From Delphinapterus leucas (lineage: Eukaryota > Chordata > Mammalia > Artiodactyla > Monodontidae): DNA of 64,000 bases. This document shows positions 22,050-34,435 of the stretch, one piece after another (within the stretch, counting starts at the first letter, position 1; every line of letters begins with the position of its first letter). The notes under the pieces were generated by a model. The model did no database searches, was not told the DNA's origin, and saw nothing but the letters and a program-made list of their open reading frames with translations. The position numbers were made by a program, and so were the translations under genes. The DNA is taken from the NCBI RefSeq assembly GCF_002288925.2, contig NW_022098076.1, forward strand, positions 90,132,182 to 90,196,181. The letters run 5' to 3'.

Positions 22050-23830
22050 TATCAAGGACCACGATCCCGGGGGCGCCCGGCCGCCTGGACCTCGCTCCCT
22101 GGCCGGCGCCTAAAGGAGGAAGAGGAGGAGACGCCCAGGCCGGATCCCCGCCGGGGCTCGGGGAGACGCGGCGCCAGACCTAGCCTGCGCGCGCTCCCCC
22201 GCCCGGCCTCCCCGCGCGCCCCGGCTCGGCCACGCCCCTCATCCCTCGCCCCACCCCCGCGGACCACACCCCACCCCCGCCTACCGGCCGCCGCCGCTTG
22301 CCCCTCCCCCAGCCTCCAGGCGACAAAGGCTCGGCCCCACCCCCTGCTTTTCCACCCCTCACCCCCGCCCTCCCCATGGCAGCTTCACATAGGCCCCGCC
22401 CCTCCACTATAGCCTCGCCCACTAATTATTCACACCCCGCCCCGCCTTTCGGCCGCCTTCGAGACCCCGCCCCCTCTGAGCTTGCCCCTCCCCCTGCTAG
22501 TCCACACTCCGCCCCTGCCTCCCGGAGGCCCAGGCTAGGACCCGTCACCTCCTTCTCCAGGTTTTCCTCCCACCCCAGTCTCCCCAGGGGGCTCGGCTCA
22601 GACTCTGCCCCCGCCGCCCAAGGCCCAGCGCCGGCGCAGGACCACCCCTCGCCCGCGGCCCCGCCTCCGAACCCCCGCCCCCTGGACCCCGCCCGGGTCG
22701 GGAGACCACCCCTGCAGCTGGCTCCTTGGTCCCGGTCTTCCGCGCCCCGCCCCCGCCCCCGCGGCCCCGCCCCGGTGCGGGGACCACCCTCCTCCCGCGG
22801 AGGCGGGGGCCAAGCGCTCGGGGCACTCTCGGCTGTCCCGGCCCTTCGCAGCCACCGCCGCCGCGCGGTGGTTCCCGCGGATCCGCGCGCGCCGCCGGCC
22901 GGGAGAGCTCTCAGACCGCGAGGCGAGCCGCAGGAACCCGTGGGACGCAAAGCGAGCCAGGTAGGCAGGCTGCACTCCGGGCTGTCCGCTGCGGGCCGCT
23001 CCAGCCCCGCTCCCAGCCTCTCTCCCGCGGCGCCTGCTGGGGCTCGGCGGGTTTGCACGCCTCGCGGGCGCTGCTCGTTCCCCTGCCGCCTGAGTTCGGG
23101 GCTCCGGGGTGCCCGGGCGCGGCTGGCGCCGGACGGCTCCGGGAAGCCTCTCGCGCCCCTCGTGCTCCTCGGGGACCCAGTCACCCCGGCGCAGGCGGGC
23201 GAGCCGGGGTTCCGGGCCCGGAGCGGCACTCATGGCCCCCGCGTACGCCCGGGGGATCCCTCTCCCCTGGCCCTAGCGCTTCCCGAGGCTGGCCCTGAAG
23301 GGTGGCCCGCCTCGGCGACCGGACGCGTCCTCGGGGCGCTCAGCTCGGGGGGCTTGGGCGCTCTGAGGGCTGGAGGGGCCGGGGAGTCCTCTGGCGCGGC
23401 CCTGGGGAGGAGGGAAGGGCGCGCGGTCCCGGGTTAAACTTGGTGACAATGCATATTTCAACTTCTTCGGAGACCTTTCATTTTAGGATGGAAATGAAAA
23501 CCCCGATTTCTGGCTTAGCCGTCCGGGGACCGAGCAGCCGCGAGGTGACAGCGCCGGCGGCGGGCGGGTGGGGACGGCCGGCAGAGACGCACGTTGCTGA
23601 GTGGTGTTTCCCGGGAAGCCCGCTCCGCGGTGCGGATTGGTGGTCTGTAGGATCCCTGCCTTGGAGTGCGGCGACTCCTAGCCCGGGGCCGGTCGTGCAG
23701 CCAGTGGGACCAGGCCGCGCTGGCCCTTCCCCGGGGTGTTGGGCGGCCGGCGGTGCCGCCAGGGGGGCGCAGCGGGACGGCGGCCGGGCTTCCTGCGTGC
23801 GGAGAGGCCGGTGGAGCCTCACCGGTCAAT
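22050..23830 (+). promoter_or_regulatory. CpG island promoter with many GC boxes, TATA-less
   Basis: A roughly 1.8-kb block with very high C+G and a CpG density far above the rest of the window. CCCCGCCC-type Sp/KLF sites repeat at about 22395, 22435, 22464, 22675, 22687 and 22742-22773, and no TATA box is seen. C-rich runs dominate the plus strand up to about 22,780, and G-rich runs dominate it after about 23,230. A switch of this kind usually marks a start with rightward transcription. The long frames here (379 codons plus, 267 codons minus) are Ala/Pro/Arg/Gly-rich by-products of a stop-poor composition. Minus-strand activity as well (bidirectional promoter) cannot be excluded. Confidence 0.9.
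22850..22960 (+). other. Candidate noncoding first exon (5' boundary unknown)
   Basis: In the middle of the CpG island, 'gcgagccag/gtaggcag' gives a consensus donor at 22,960/22,961. The transcription start is not visible; I place it loosely around 22,850, just after the densest GC-box cluster. There is no ATG in a good context between the cluster and the donor, so this would be 5' UTR. The gene cannot be named. Minimal splice context alone supports it. Confidence 0.4.
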
Positions 23831-26550
23831 GAGATTTAAAAAGGGAACGCCGGGCTGGATTTTATCCGTGCTTATTCTTTCCAAGTTAGTGCAGCAGATC
23901 GGTACCGTGTGCTTTGTCAGTAGTAAGAAGTTCGCATAACTTTTGTTCCGATCACAAAAGCAATATATTCTCTGGGTAGAAATCAGAAGTATAAACAGTA
24001 AAACAAACCATCATTGATCCCACAGTTCCTACCGGCCTCAGTATTTACACTCTTTGATATTCACATTTCACAGGCTTGCCGATCTAATCGATAAGTTTAC
24101 CAGTGGAGCCTCTCTTGACTAAATGAAAGCAATCCCTTTGTGCAACTCTCCCCTTCCCACCCTTCTAAATGGGTTTGTCTCCGAGCACCAAAGTTTGGGT
24201 GTATCGGCCAGGCTCCCTTCTCAGGCTGAGTCCCCTTTCCAGTGTGTGGTGTTCTCCATGCCTTCTGTAGGCTGGGGGTGGAGAGAGAAGCCAGCAGTCA
24301 GCTAGACCACTGGCTCAGACTGGATTGGCTGTGGTTTTGGTTCCTTGCCTTGAAAAAAATGAAGGTAATGATTCTCAATCTACTGCTCAGAGCACCATAA
24401 AAGTTAATGGGTGGTTTGCAAAGCGTTTTGACACCCTTGGGTGGACAGCCGCTGCACTTTGCGGGGCTGGGGGTGTCCCTTGCTTTCGTCATCAAATGAA
24501 ACAGTCTGTCTCCTACTTGGCCATCCTGACCAGGAAACGGGCGCCAGGAGTGACCGGCGGGGTCTGGAGAAGGTTCCTGGTTCCCTGCTCAGTACAGCCG
24601 GCCCAGGCTAAGCCCCTCAGAAAATGGGGGGCTTGGAAGGAGACAGAACTCCCCAATCCACCTTCCCTGTCTGCTTTCTGCACGTGGGCAGATGTGTAAG
24701 GGGGCTTTGACGTTAAGACGGGCCCCAGGATTCACAGGCCTGATGCCCGGCCATCCAGAATGACGAGGCCTGCTGATCCAAGAGGGAACAGTTAGTTCTG
24801 GGAGAAGGGCTCAGGCTATGAACAACCCTGGCTTCCTAGGCATTTGTTTTATGGCTCCCTTGTTTACGAAATGAACAATGACTAGCTCAGATCTGCGGGG
24901 CCTGAGAAGCTTCTGTGAGCTTTAATTTTTTTCCTGTTGTCCCAAGCCTCTGGCATCGTGCTTTACGGGGCTTTTTAAACAATTGGGAGAAACCCATATC
25001 ATTTGTTAACGTCTGATACCGAGAGCCGGAGGTGCCACACAGGTTGCCTTTTGTTCCCCTTGCAAAGCAGCCGTGAAGGAAGCTCCTCTTTCTTTAGCAG
25101 GTCTCCAGGGCTCCAGTTTGTCATTTGATAGTTTCATTTTTTTTTTATTGTCGCTCCCACCAGCACTTTGTTCTGCCCAATGTCTAGTAGCTGACCACAG
25201 CCCAGACACAGGGGGGACCCAGAAAATGGTCTGGACAAGTTGCTGATAAGTGTCCTTCCGGGGCTCATCGGCTCTTAGTACTGTGCCCCGAATTTTCTCC
25301 GCGTAGGGGGGAAAGGGGGAGTCTTCCTGGATTTTCTTCTCTGCTGCTGTTTGCTAACTGGATTTCTGGTTACCCAGCAGCCTGGAATTGTTTTCCTGCC
25401 GGCTGCTTCAACAGACCTTTTTCTTATTCTAATGGTTCTAGTGTGAGGATAAGACTTGCTAAGGTCAATGGGGTTTGCACCCCGGGTTCTGGGAGGCCAC
25501 TCCTGAGTTTAAATCCTGGCACTCAGGCCTGTGAAGTGTGGGAGGGTGTGTGCGCTTCCTTCTTCCCCGGGGAGGAGGCCAGCTGGCTTCCCTCAGCTTC
25601 TTAAGGGGAGCCCTTGGCCCGAACAAGGTTAGGAGTTAACCGCTGTGCTGGGCCCTGGCTGACCTCACCCCATGCTCGGGGCAAACCTCCATGGCTCTGT
25701 GTTTGAGGAACCAGCCGTGTGCCTGCCGGATACTCAACTGAGGAGAAGCCGTTGTTCAGCCAGTGGGCCTTGCTCCATCCACGTGGGTTTCCCTTAGCTT
25801 TGTTATTTTCAAATTCGACACCCGAATTGGGCCACGTCGCCGTTTTTCTTCTGAGAATTGGATTCAGGCCCCTGGGATATTTCCTAAGGCCCTGGAGATG
25901 GACACTAGGACTTCTTTGCCCTGAGGTCACTGCCTGATAACCAGGAACTAGGAAGGGTCACCGTGCAGCTAAGTAGACTTCACCATGACTGCGTGGCCCG
26001 GAGGGGAACCCGGGGGCCATCCAGTGTTGCACTGGGCTTCCAGCGAGCTGGGTCCCCCACCTCCCCAGCTGTTTGCACAATAGAAGTTCCATGTTCTCCC
26101 ATCACACCCTGGAGAGTAACAAAAAAACAGTTCAGCCAGCCCTCACACACAAGGGAACCATCCAGCTACTTACTCAGGGTCTTCCGGGGAGCCCGAGCCT
26201 GCTTCTCCGTGGGCCCCGAGGGCATCGTGTGTTACTGGACCACGTGTCTGATGCCATGAGTATCAGCGTCTCAGGGGAAAGGGTGTCGCGGTGTTCAGCC
26301 TTTAGAAGGCAAGAGAATGCCGAAGGTATTTTAGAAACAGCGTGTGTGATGTGTTTCTAGGAAGGGTGAAATTCCTTATCGTGCCTCACTGCTTCCCATC
26401 CACCAGGTGTAGAAAGTAGCTTCCCAAACCTTCAGTAAGAAAATATGGGCTTGTGGGAATAGAATGTGTACTGAGTTCAACTAATTTAAGTCGAGATTCG
26501 GGGTGTTTTTTAACGGGCATAGTTTGCTGAGGGTTTGCGATAGACCAGGT
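23831..26550. other. Unique, GC-moderate sequence; putative first intron
   Basis: No convincing exon. A stretch at 23940-24065 ('cacaaaagcaatatattctc', 'tataaacagtaaaacaaacc') resembles an old LINE 3' segment. The remainder is free of recognisable repeats, so the region next to the promoter is repeat-poor compared with the flanks and could hold regulatory sites. Confidence 0.45.
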
Positions 26551-26567
26551 CCAGTGTGCACACTTTT

Positions 26568-26752
26568 TTTTTTGCGGTACACGGGCCTCTCACTGTTGTG
26601 GCTTCTCCCGTTGCGGAGCACAGGCTCCGGACGCACAGGCTCAGCGGCCGTGGTTCACGCGGCATGTGGGATCTTCCCGGACCGGGGCACGAACCCGCGT
26701 CCCCTGCATCGGCAGGCGGACTCTCAACCGCTGCGCCACCAGGGAAGCCCCG
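26568..26752 (-). mobile_element. CHR-type tRNA-derived SINE with internal deletion
   Basis: Reverse-oriented near-consensus copy with T-run, 'gcggtacacgggcctctcac' and 'ccaccagggaagcccc'. Compared with the other young copies it lacks about 18 bp of the body after 'ggttcacg' (the 'ggcccagccgctccg' segment). Target duplication gtgtgcacactttt lies at 26554-26567 and 26753-26766. Confidence 0.94.
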
Positions 26753-26769
26753 GTGTGCACACTTTTATC

Positions 26770-29700
26770 CTTGCAAAAACAGCTAGGGGTTCCATTTTAC
26801 AGGGAAGCTAGAATTGAAGTAGTTGCTCCAATCTAATCGTCCCAGTAAGTGCTTGATTTGATTCTGGACCTGCCTGGGCCCAGAGCTCTTCATCATAACT
26901 CCCAGTGTGCCAGAAAGAAAGAAACAGGTCACAACTTCGGGAGCGTGAAGACACAGGGATGGAGATAGCAGAGTGCCTGTCACCCTTACACAATGACCGA
27001 AAAAAGGTGATGAAATCTTTAAAACCCTAGGAATCTTCGTCGTCTAAATGGAAAGCAACCCGTTTGCACCTTTGCTCCCCGGGAGCCGTGCCCTTGCGCC
27101 CGGTCTGCAAGGTAAAGTTTGATGTATTTGGAAGATTGTGATTTTGGAGGTGGGACAACTCAGACAGAATCTGCTCTGAAGTTTGTCCTTGTACCATGAA
27201 AAGAGGGTATTCTGAGCAGATGAGGTTACTAGAATAAGATTAAGATTATGGGAAGGCTGTTGAGTAAATGTAAGATAAGGGTCCGCCTTCCACTTTACAA
27301 TCAAATAAAGGATATACTAATGAGATTATTCCTACCTGCTCCATCAAAGCTAGGTCTTCGGGGAACTCTCAGAGCTGACGCCTGGTAGCCCAACTCTTCT
27401 GAACAAATTGACAAGAATCCTTTCCGTGAAAGGATTTTTGTGGTTCCGTATTCTTACTAAATCTCTCCTCTCATCTCTCTCCCCTTCCCTGTTCTCCCAG
27501 TCTGCTTCGCTGAGGAAAACCCTGCCCTGTTCTTATGAAACAGGGAAGCCTCCTAAGCTCTGTAGGCCTGGAAGGAATTCACATGTTCCCTTTCGTGGCT
27601 TTTTCCATGTTGCAGGTCCCTGAGCCCGAAGTGTGCTGGGCAACCTGCTCCCCGGAAAAAAACAAAGCGTCTTGATGGTAGCATCCGTCAACCGCCCTGG
27701 TGTAAATCCTCCCACCGTGGCTGATTTCAAGCTGCCAGTCGGGCCTGGCAGTATTACTGAGTATTTGACAGTCTGTGTAGCCAGTTAGAGCGGGCTGCAG
27801 CTTGCCTTTCATCGCACTGAGCCCAGCAGTACAGCCCCCCTTGTAGAATGGATGACGTGGTTGCCTGGGCTTCTGCTCGGACCACGGCTGCCCAGGAGCC
27901 GCATGTACTGAGAGGATTTGGGTGTCACTAAGTAGCCTAGTTTGGCCAGCAAGGGTAGAGTGCTTCAAAACTCAGACTCCACGTTAAAATCACCTGGGGG
28001 ATTTTCAGAGCTGCCCAGTGGAATCGGCATTCTGTGTGTATCCAGGGTTGAACTCCACAGATGCAGGGAATTTGTGTAAGAAGAAAATTAGAGGTGTGGT
28101 TTGAGATTAGGCATGGCAGACCCTGCATTTGAGGCCGAGGAGTTGAACGTTTTCCGTGTGGGGTGAGGGCAGGTTTTCCAGCAGAAGCCTCGGAGTGGAG
28201 GAAGGGCCCACATGTTCCCAGTTGCCAGTCGCCGGTCAGACTCCAGTGGCCCTCCACGGGGGCGGACGACATTGTTTTGCCTTGGTTGCTTCTGCTGGTC
28301 TGGAACAGAGATGGGTCTTTGCGGAGGAAGGGAGGGTTCAGGATGAAGTGAGAGATCGCTCCTTGGGGAGACGGCTCCTTGGGTGGGTTTGGTGAGTTGA
28401 CCTCGGATGTTGCAGCAGAGAGCCGGCGTCTAGAGGAGCTTCCCAGGACCGTCCAAGTGAAGAAAGGAGAAACTCAATGGCTGAGGGCTCTTCAAGCATC
28501 TGAGCTTGGTTGCTCACGTAAGCTGATTGCTTTTTCCCTGTCATAATTAGCAGTCCAATTATTTAAAATGTAAGAGCTTCCTTGAGAGGCAGCAGGCGCG
28601 TGGGAAGGGGAGTGTCACTGAACTTCTGAGCCAGGCTTGTGAGCAGGAAGGGGCCAGCCAGGCCCTCAGGTGCAGACTTAAGGAGGCATCACCCTTGGGT
28701 TGTACACACGCAGGGTCCGCCCTGCTGGTCAGGGGTCACCCGTGTGAGAGAGGGCTGGCTCGGGCCTCACTTGCTTAGAGCCGAACCCGTGATCGTGGAA
28801 GAGCTCACTGCAGCCTTGAGTGTGGAGTGGGCCTGGGAGCATGCTTCTCAGTCACCCCATGAAGATGAGGCGGGAAGGCCAAGGGGGCGGGGGAAAGAAG
28901 CAGCTGGAGGTGGGAGAATGTGTACCGCGTGTCCCTGAAGCCGAGGAGAAGGTTGGGGTGTGGGGGAAGGGAGCCCCGTGCAAACAGGACAATTCTGGTT
29001 ACGGATCATCAGAGAAGTAACACCCGGAAGTCTAGGGGCCACTGGATTTGGCTTGTTAGAGCCATGTGACTGTGGTAGTGGGGAAGCTTCTAGAAAACCA
29101 AGGACAAGGGGCATAGGCCACTGAGTTAGTGATAAAAGAAAAAGGACTGTCTTTTGAGGATATCAAGGCAGGAAGGACCCAGAGTTGCGTCAGAGGGCCT
29201 GGGATGCTCTGGGCTGCGGAGGCCTGGCCGGGGGCTGACGGGGTGTTGGGACCAGCGCGGAGAGATGCAGGGTCCAGTGAGGGGGTGTGGCGGCCCCGTG
29301 GACTGTGAGGGATAGAGGTAGGTGTAAGTGGTTGTCATTGGGAGCAACTGGTTAGAAGACTCCCTTGCCCCCGTGCCTTTTCACCAGCCTCTTTTGGGGG
29401 TTGGCTGGGGGCCTCATTTGCCCCGAAGTCCCAGCTCCCTGAGGCTCCTCAAGGAAGGCTTTCCTGACTGCCCAGGCCAGGAGCTGACAGCTGCTTCCTC
29501 ACCTGTCCGTTGTCCCCCTAGGCGGGGCTCTGCTAGGCATGGGGCTGCATCTTTATCTCTGCATCCTCACTGCACAGACAGCACATTCCGTGAGCGAAGA
29601 GGGACCAGCCAGGATGAAGACCGAGGGTGGTGCCTTACCAAGTAACCAGACAGCGGCAACGCTGAGAGCCTTCTTAGACATCTTCACAGCTAAAAATTAC

Positions 29701-29887
29701 GCTAGAGGATAGAAGTAATTTCTATGAATAATGATCAGCTGACTTGTAAATGCTGTTCAGTGGCCCCCTTGCAGCTCTGCCCTTTACCGTTTCATTGAGT
29801 CCGGCTTCCCGCCTTTGTTTACCCGTTCGTGCTGTGGCCCTTTTGGGAAGGATTTTAATGTTTATAGCTTTCGGATACAGAGAAATA
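26770..29887. other. Mostly unique sequence; putative first intron
   Basis: Two weak repeat traces: a MER5-like hAT fragment at about 27985-28060 ('gttaaaatcacctgggggat') and an L2-like piece at about 29440-29600 ('aaggaaggctttcctgactg'). No exon with paired splice sites and known protein content is seen. Confidence 0.45.
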
Positions 29888-30348
29888 CAGCTCTTCCTCA
29901 ACTTAGGATGGGGTTGTGTCCCGATAAATCCATCGTACACTGAAAATATCGTCAGTTGAAAGTGCATTTAATTACACCTAAACTACCCAACATCATAGTT
30001 TAGCCTTCTCTAACTTAAACGTTCTCCAAACGCTTAGAGTAGCCGACAGAATCATCGAACACGAAGCCTGTTTGGTAATCGAGTTTTGAATATCTCACGT
30101 AATTGATTGAATATTGTACTGAAAGTGAAAAACAGAATGATTGTCGGGGTGCAGAATCATTTTAAGTGTGTCGGTTCCTGGCGCCGATGATCACTCCCTG
30201 CCCTGCCCAGCATCATGGGAAAGCGTCAAACCCACATACGCTGGCTCCAGAAAAGAGCAAAATTCAAAATTCGAAGTACCGTTTCTACTGAATGCATATT
30301 GCTTTCACACCCTCGTAAAGTCAAGAGATGTAAGTCAGGGACCATCTG
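29888..30348. mobile_element. Full-length pogo/Tigger-like nonautonomous DNA transposon
   Basis: Begins cagctcttcctcaactta and ends with its near inverse, 'taagtcagggaccatctg'. It is flanked directly by the TA dinucleotide duplication at 29886-29887 and 30349-30350, as expected for Tc1/mariner-pogo elements. The interior ('gtgtcccgataaatccat', 'ttgaatattgtactgaaagt', 'gaattc(a)aaattcgaagta') matches a common placental element of this class. It carries no transposase frame, so it would have moved using a relative's enzyme. The exact subfamily name is not certain. Confidence 0.85.
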
Positions 30349-30350
30349 TA

Positions 30351-33300
30351 AATGGAGTATCTGAAAAATGCAGGTACCTTTAAGCATTTTAAAATTACCC
30401 TGAGAATCATCGTTTTGACAAGTGGTGTCAAATATTTGTATATGTCCCTTACAGAAGTAGAAAATAAAGGTCCGTGTTTGAATTTAACTGGGAATAATGG
30501 TTGGAGCTGGTGTATTGATAGCACATATAAGTAATTCATGTAAAGGGCTGGGCCAGGGCTGGGCACTCGGCAGCCTGTGGTGGCGATAGTGATGGTGTAA
30601 AAGCAGTCACCTACTATGGCCTGGTCTCACTTTTCCTCCCCATCATCCCGTCCCAAATATCCTCTTGCAGAAGTTGTGGGTTTTTCCCCCTTGTGACTTC
30701 GGAAATCAGTGTTTCCGACATTTTTAGGAGGACAGCTCTGTTCTGGTTTTGTGCCGGTTGGCAGCCATTTGGCTATCTCACTTTTATGTGCTGGATTAGG
30801 AAACCAACATTTCAAATTTTGGTCACATTTCAGGCCCATGTTGGAGTCTTCTGTACATGGCTCTTTCTTTTCCGTCAATCAAATATGAAGCAACACGATT
30901 TGCACAACTGAAATTTATTATAGGTGATTCAAGAATTAAGTGACTAACCATCCATCGTGTTCTTCTAAACACTGTTTTTTGTACCCAACGCATCGTCAGG
31001 GAACAGAAATAGCTGAAATAAGTTTTCACGGACTGGAAGGTGACAAGTGAGGAGAGGGGTGGAGTCAGCAAGTGACACCCCAGTCCGAGACCTGAGATCC
31101 AGAATGGCCCTGGCTGGTAGGCTGGGGGGACCAGCAGCCAGTGGCTGGAGGCCTCTGTGCCTCTTTGCAAGAAGGCCTTACCTGCCCTAGCTACCTTGGG
31201 GGGTGGGGGAGGGAGGTGAAGCATCTTGTGTTCAACATATGTCCTTTCTAGATATGAATTGTTATGGGAAGAGGGAAAGAGTTTGCTGTGATTTTTCATT
31301 CTTTTCTTAAAAAAACCCTGTCTGCTTAAGTCCCCCCTGCCACCCCCCCACAGTTACTCAAGTAATCGTATGTTCATCTTAGAAACCTTAGAAAATGCAA
31401 AAGGAGAAAAAAGTTTCATCAGTGGAATTCTGCCACTCATGGTAACTGCTCTGGGCATTTTTGTGTCTTTCAGGTATTTTCACATGTAAATCTAGACTCT
31501 TCTAAACAAAACAGGATGGTGGAGTGGGAACTCGTTTTTAGCTCACTAGATACCTGATGTGTAGTAATCCTTCAATCAGTCACTCATTGTTGAATGAACA
31601 TTATGCTTTTTATTGAAAATTGTTGACGTATCTCCAGATCAATAACTACAGGTTTGCATCCTGTACTTTGCGTCACATTTGTTCGGGGATGCACCCTCTT
31701 TAACAAGTCCGCATTCATGGACAGTTTCCAGTGACTTTGAAATTATAAACAGCACTGCAGTGAACATCTTTCACTACATGCAAGTTTCTTCTTCCAATGA
31801 GTTTTGTGCTTTTATCCTTAAAATGTATAAAGAACTTTGAACTATATTAACGGTTGAGTGAACCGTATAATTGCTGCTCAGAAAAGCATGTCCAAAGGTA
31901 GTGATATTCAGGAAAGTTCCATCAGTGGAAGGTGTTAAGTACTTTGAAGAAGACTTGGTGAACTTTGAGACCAGTCTTAGCCTTGCTGGGACTCCTTTGG
32001 GGGAAACTGATTTCTGATCATCAAGAGTGCTAACGTCCTCAGCATCGTGAGCTTCGCGGGCAGGGGTTGGAAGTGCACATCTCAATTTTAGGGAGAGCAC
32101 ATACATGCCACTTTCAGAAACAGTAACATGGGGGGAAACCGTGTGTCCTAAAACTTAGGAGATGTTTCTGGGGGGCGTCTTCAAGGGCTCACTCCTTCCC
32201 AGAAGCGGACGGGTCTGATTTCCACGCGCTCAGCTTCAGGAACTGGCACTCCAGGCTCCCCAGGGTCCTGTCACTGTGGCCGCTGAGTGATTCGTGGAGC
32301 TGCGTCCCTTGATGAGCTGCAGTTTGACTTGGCACACGGTGACGGCACAGACTTGATTTTTGAGACCTTTGGGTTCAGTAAGAGGAGAAAGTGCTTACTT
32401 AATACCTTCCGCTGATGGTAAGGCCGTAATTTTGATTTCTAGCTGTGGTCTGGTGTCACAGGACTTCTTCATTCTGGCAGGAGAGGGAAGCTGAGTTACG
32501 GGCGGAATATTTGTTGGCCTGTGTCCTGCGTGTGGTTCTGCAGGGGGCCTGGCTGCCTCCTCTGTCTTGGCTCCGAGGTATCCATGAGTCATTGTTCGCT
32601 GGTGTTAGATGAGGCGGCACTTTTCGGGCTGTCCTTTCATGCTGGCTGTTTGCTCTGGGTGCCAGGTCCACCTCATGGAGTTTTGGGGGGCTTGAGAGCC
32701 AGGCCCTCTTGTAACTCTCTGGGACGTTGCCCTAGCCACCCCCCCCCGCCCCCCGTTAGCTCGTGTTTGACTTGAACTCATTCATTCCCTCCCTCACTCC
32801 GAATCCAGTGTGTGCCAGATGGGCTGTGGGGGATTGGGGGGATGGAGAGACCACCAGGGACAGCCTCTGTGCAGGGAATCGGCCACCAGTGCCCCAGGAG
32901 AGGAGGTCGAGTTTCCCCGGGTGTGCTGGGGTTCGGGACTGCCTCCCCAAAGAAGCCCTACTAAGTAGGGGGACTGGAAGGAATTGGGTGGTGCCCACAG
33001 GGGGGGACTTGGGGGCAGCGGGTGGTTGAGTGAGTGCCAGGAACTGGTAGGGGTGCCGGCTTTCTGGGAGCACCGTGTGGGGATGTGAGAGGCAGGTGGC
33101 AGGTGGCTGGAAGGGCAGATCCTTCTGGGCTTCAGTCAGCTTTGAACTTTTATCTCAGGCCACCAGGAAGACGATTACACGTGTGAGCCTGACTTGCAAG
33201 GGGCCCGGGAGGTGAGCTGATGACCGGTGCCTCCCTGTCACAGCCCTGCTGCCCCACAGCCGCCTTGGGTTCCCCTCCTGGGGCTCCTGGCACCCCACTC

Positions 33301-34435
33301 TGCGACCCACACGGGGTACCTCTCCCTCCTGACCTGCTGTGAGAGTCTCATAGAATCATCCGATTGATTAAATGACCAACCTGTTCAGTTTTAAGAGTTA
33401 CGCTTCTTACCCAAAATGACACTTAGAAACTGAGCCAACTGTCAGGTCGTTAAGAGTCCCAGCATCTTATATTCCAGAAAGGAAAAGGTACTGATGAAGG
33501 TGTGGAGATTTTCCAGATAAAACAACATCAGAGGGACCCAGTGAGACAGATCAGAGCAACCTTGCCCTGGTCAGTTGAGTCCCTGGCGGTCTCTGAGCGT
33601 GGCTGTCCCCCCAGGACACGGCTCGGGAGCACAGGCAGGGCGAGTCCTGGTTTTCCTTGTCAGGTTGCAAACCTCACCAGGCCGGGCAGTCATTCCCCTC
33701 CTGACATCCCCCTTCTCTACCCCACTTGAGTTGGTCGCTGCAGAGTTGGAGCTTTGCTGGTCTTCTGGAGGATTTCTGTGTCTAACCCACATTAACCTGG
33801 CTAATCCTGTGTCTACTTCTGGGGAAAAACTTCTGCTCCAGTCGGACAACCGGTTGTCCTCAACTTGCTTGGGGTAACACCGTGACTTTATCAAGGTTAA
33901 AAGGGACAGAACCGAAAGCTGGAAAATGATGTCATAAACACCGCTTTTTCTGTCATTAGTGAAATTGTCAAGAAGTTGGCTGCTTGCTAAATTGAGGGTC
34001 ATTATTATTCTGGAAAGAAGCGGGGTTATTTTGATGAGCAGGAAAATGGAAAGAATAGCAGTGATTCCCTTGGGGGTCCGGTGTTGGCAGCCTGAGAGTA
34101 ACAGGTGAGTAAGGCGTTCAGGACAAGCCCTTACGGTTTCTCAGGTGATTGTAAATTAGGCATAAGGGGAAAACTTGAGCATGTGTGACTTTGAATATGT
34201 CAGGTTGTTTGCGGTTGTCCTTTGCCTTCAGGTTTTAGTGCTGGGAATTGCAGATGGGCAGCTCTGTAGAGCTTGCACACAGGGCTGGAAGGGAGTGAAC
34301 AGAAATAACAGTGGTTTGGGTGTGAAAATTGGTGGGCAGGTCTGGGGCTGTCATCTCCCACCCAACCGCAACCCCCTCCGTTGTCTTTAACAAAACAAAG
34401 TAAACTGTAAATTTAAGATGTTTTGGGGAGAAAAA
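30351..34435. other. Mostly unique sequence; putative first intron
   Basis: Contains one old LINE-like stretch at 31370-31790 (listed). A C/G run at about 32742-32756 and a cag/gtgagt donor-like site at 34,104/34,105 are noted elsewhere. No recognised coding exon. Confidence 0.4.
31370..31790 (-). mobile_element. Old LINE-like 3' fragment
   Basis: 'gaaaccttagaaaatgcaaa', 'taaacagcactgcagtgaac' and 'atctttcactacatgc' are typical of the ancient LINE 3' passage (usually 'cagtgaacatctttgtacat'). Family assignment (L1ME-type) is tentative. Confidence 0.45.

Noticed and set aside
22426..23229. 267-codon minus-strand open frame
   Set aside because: Same cause as the plus-strand frame: low stop frequency in GC-rich DNA, with no protein features.
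22298..23437. 379-codon plus-strand open frame over the CpG island
   Set aside because: Composition is Pro/Ala/Arg/Gly/Ser-rich as expected from a stop-poor GC-rich island. It crosses the best splice donor, has no domain, and the opposite strand has an equally long mirror frame.
23752..23770. CTCF-like motif ccgccaggggggcgc at the end of the CpG island
   Set aside because: It carries one extra G in the core run compared with the consensus, and such strings are common in CpG islands, so it is not called without a matrix score.
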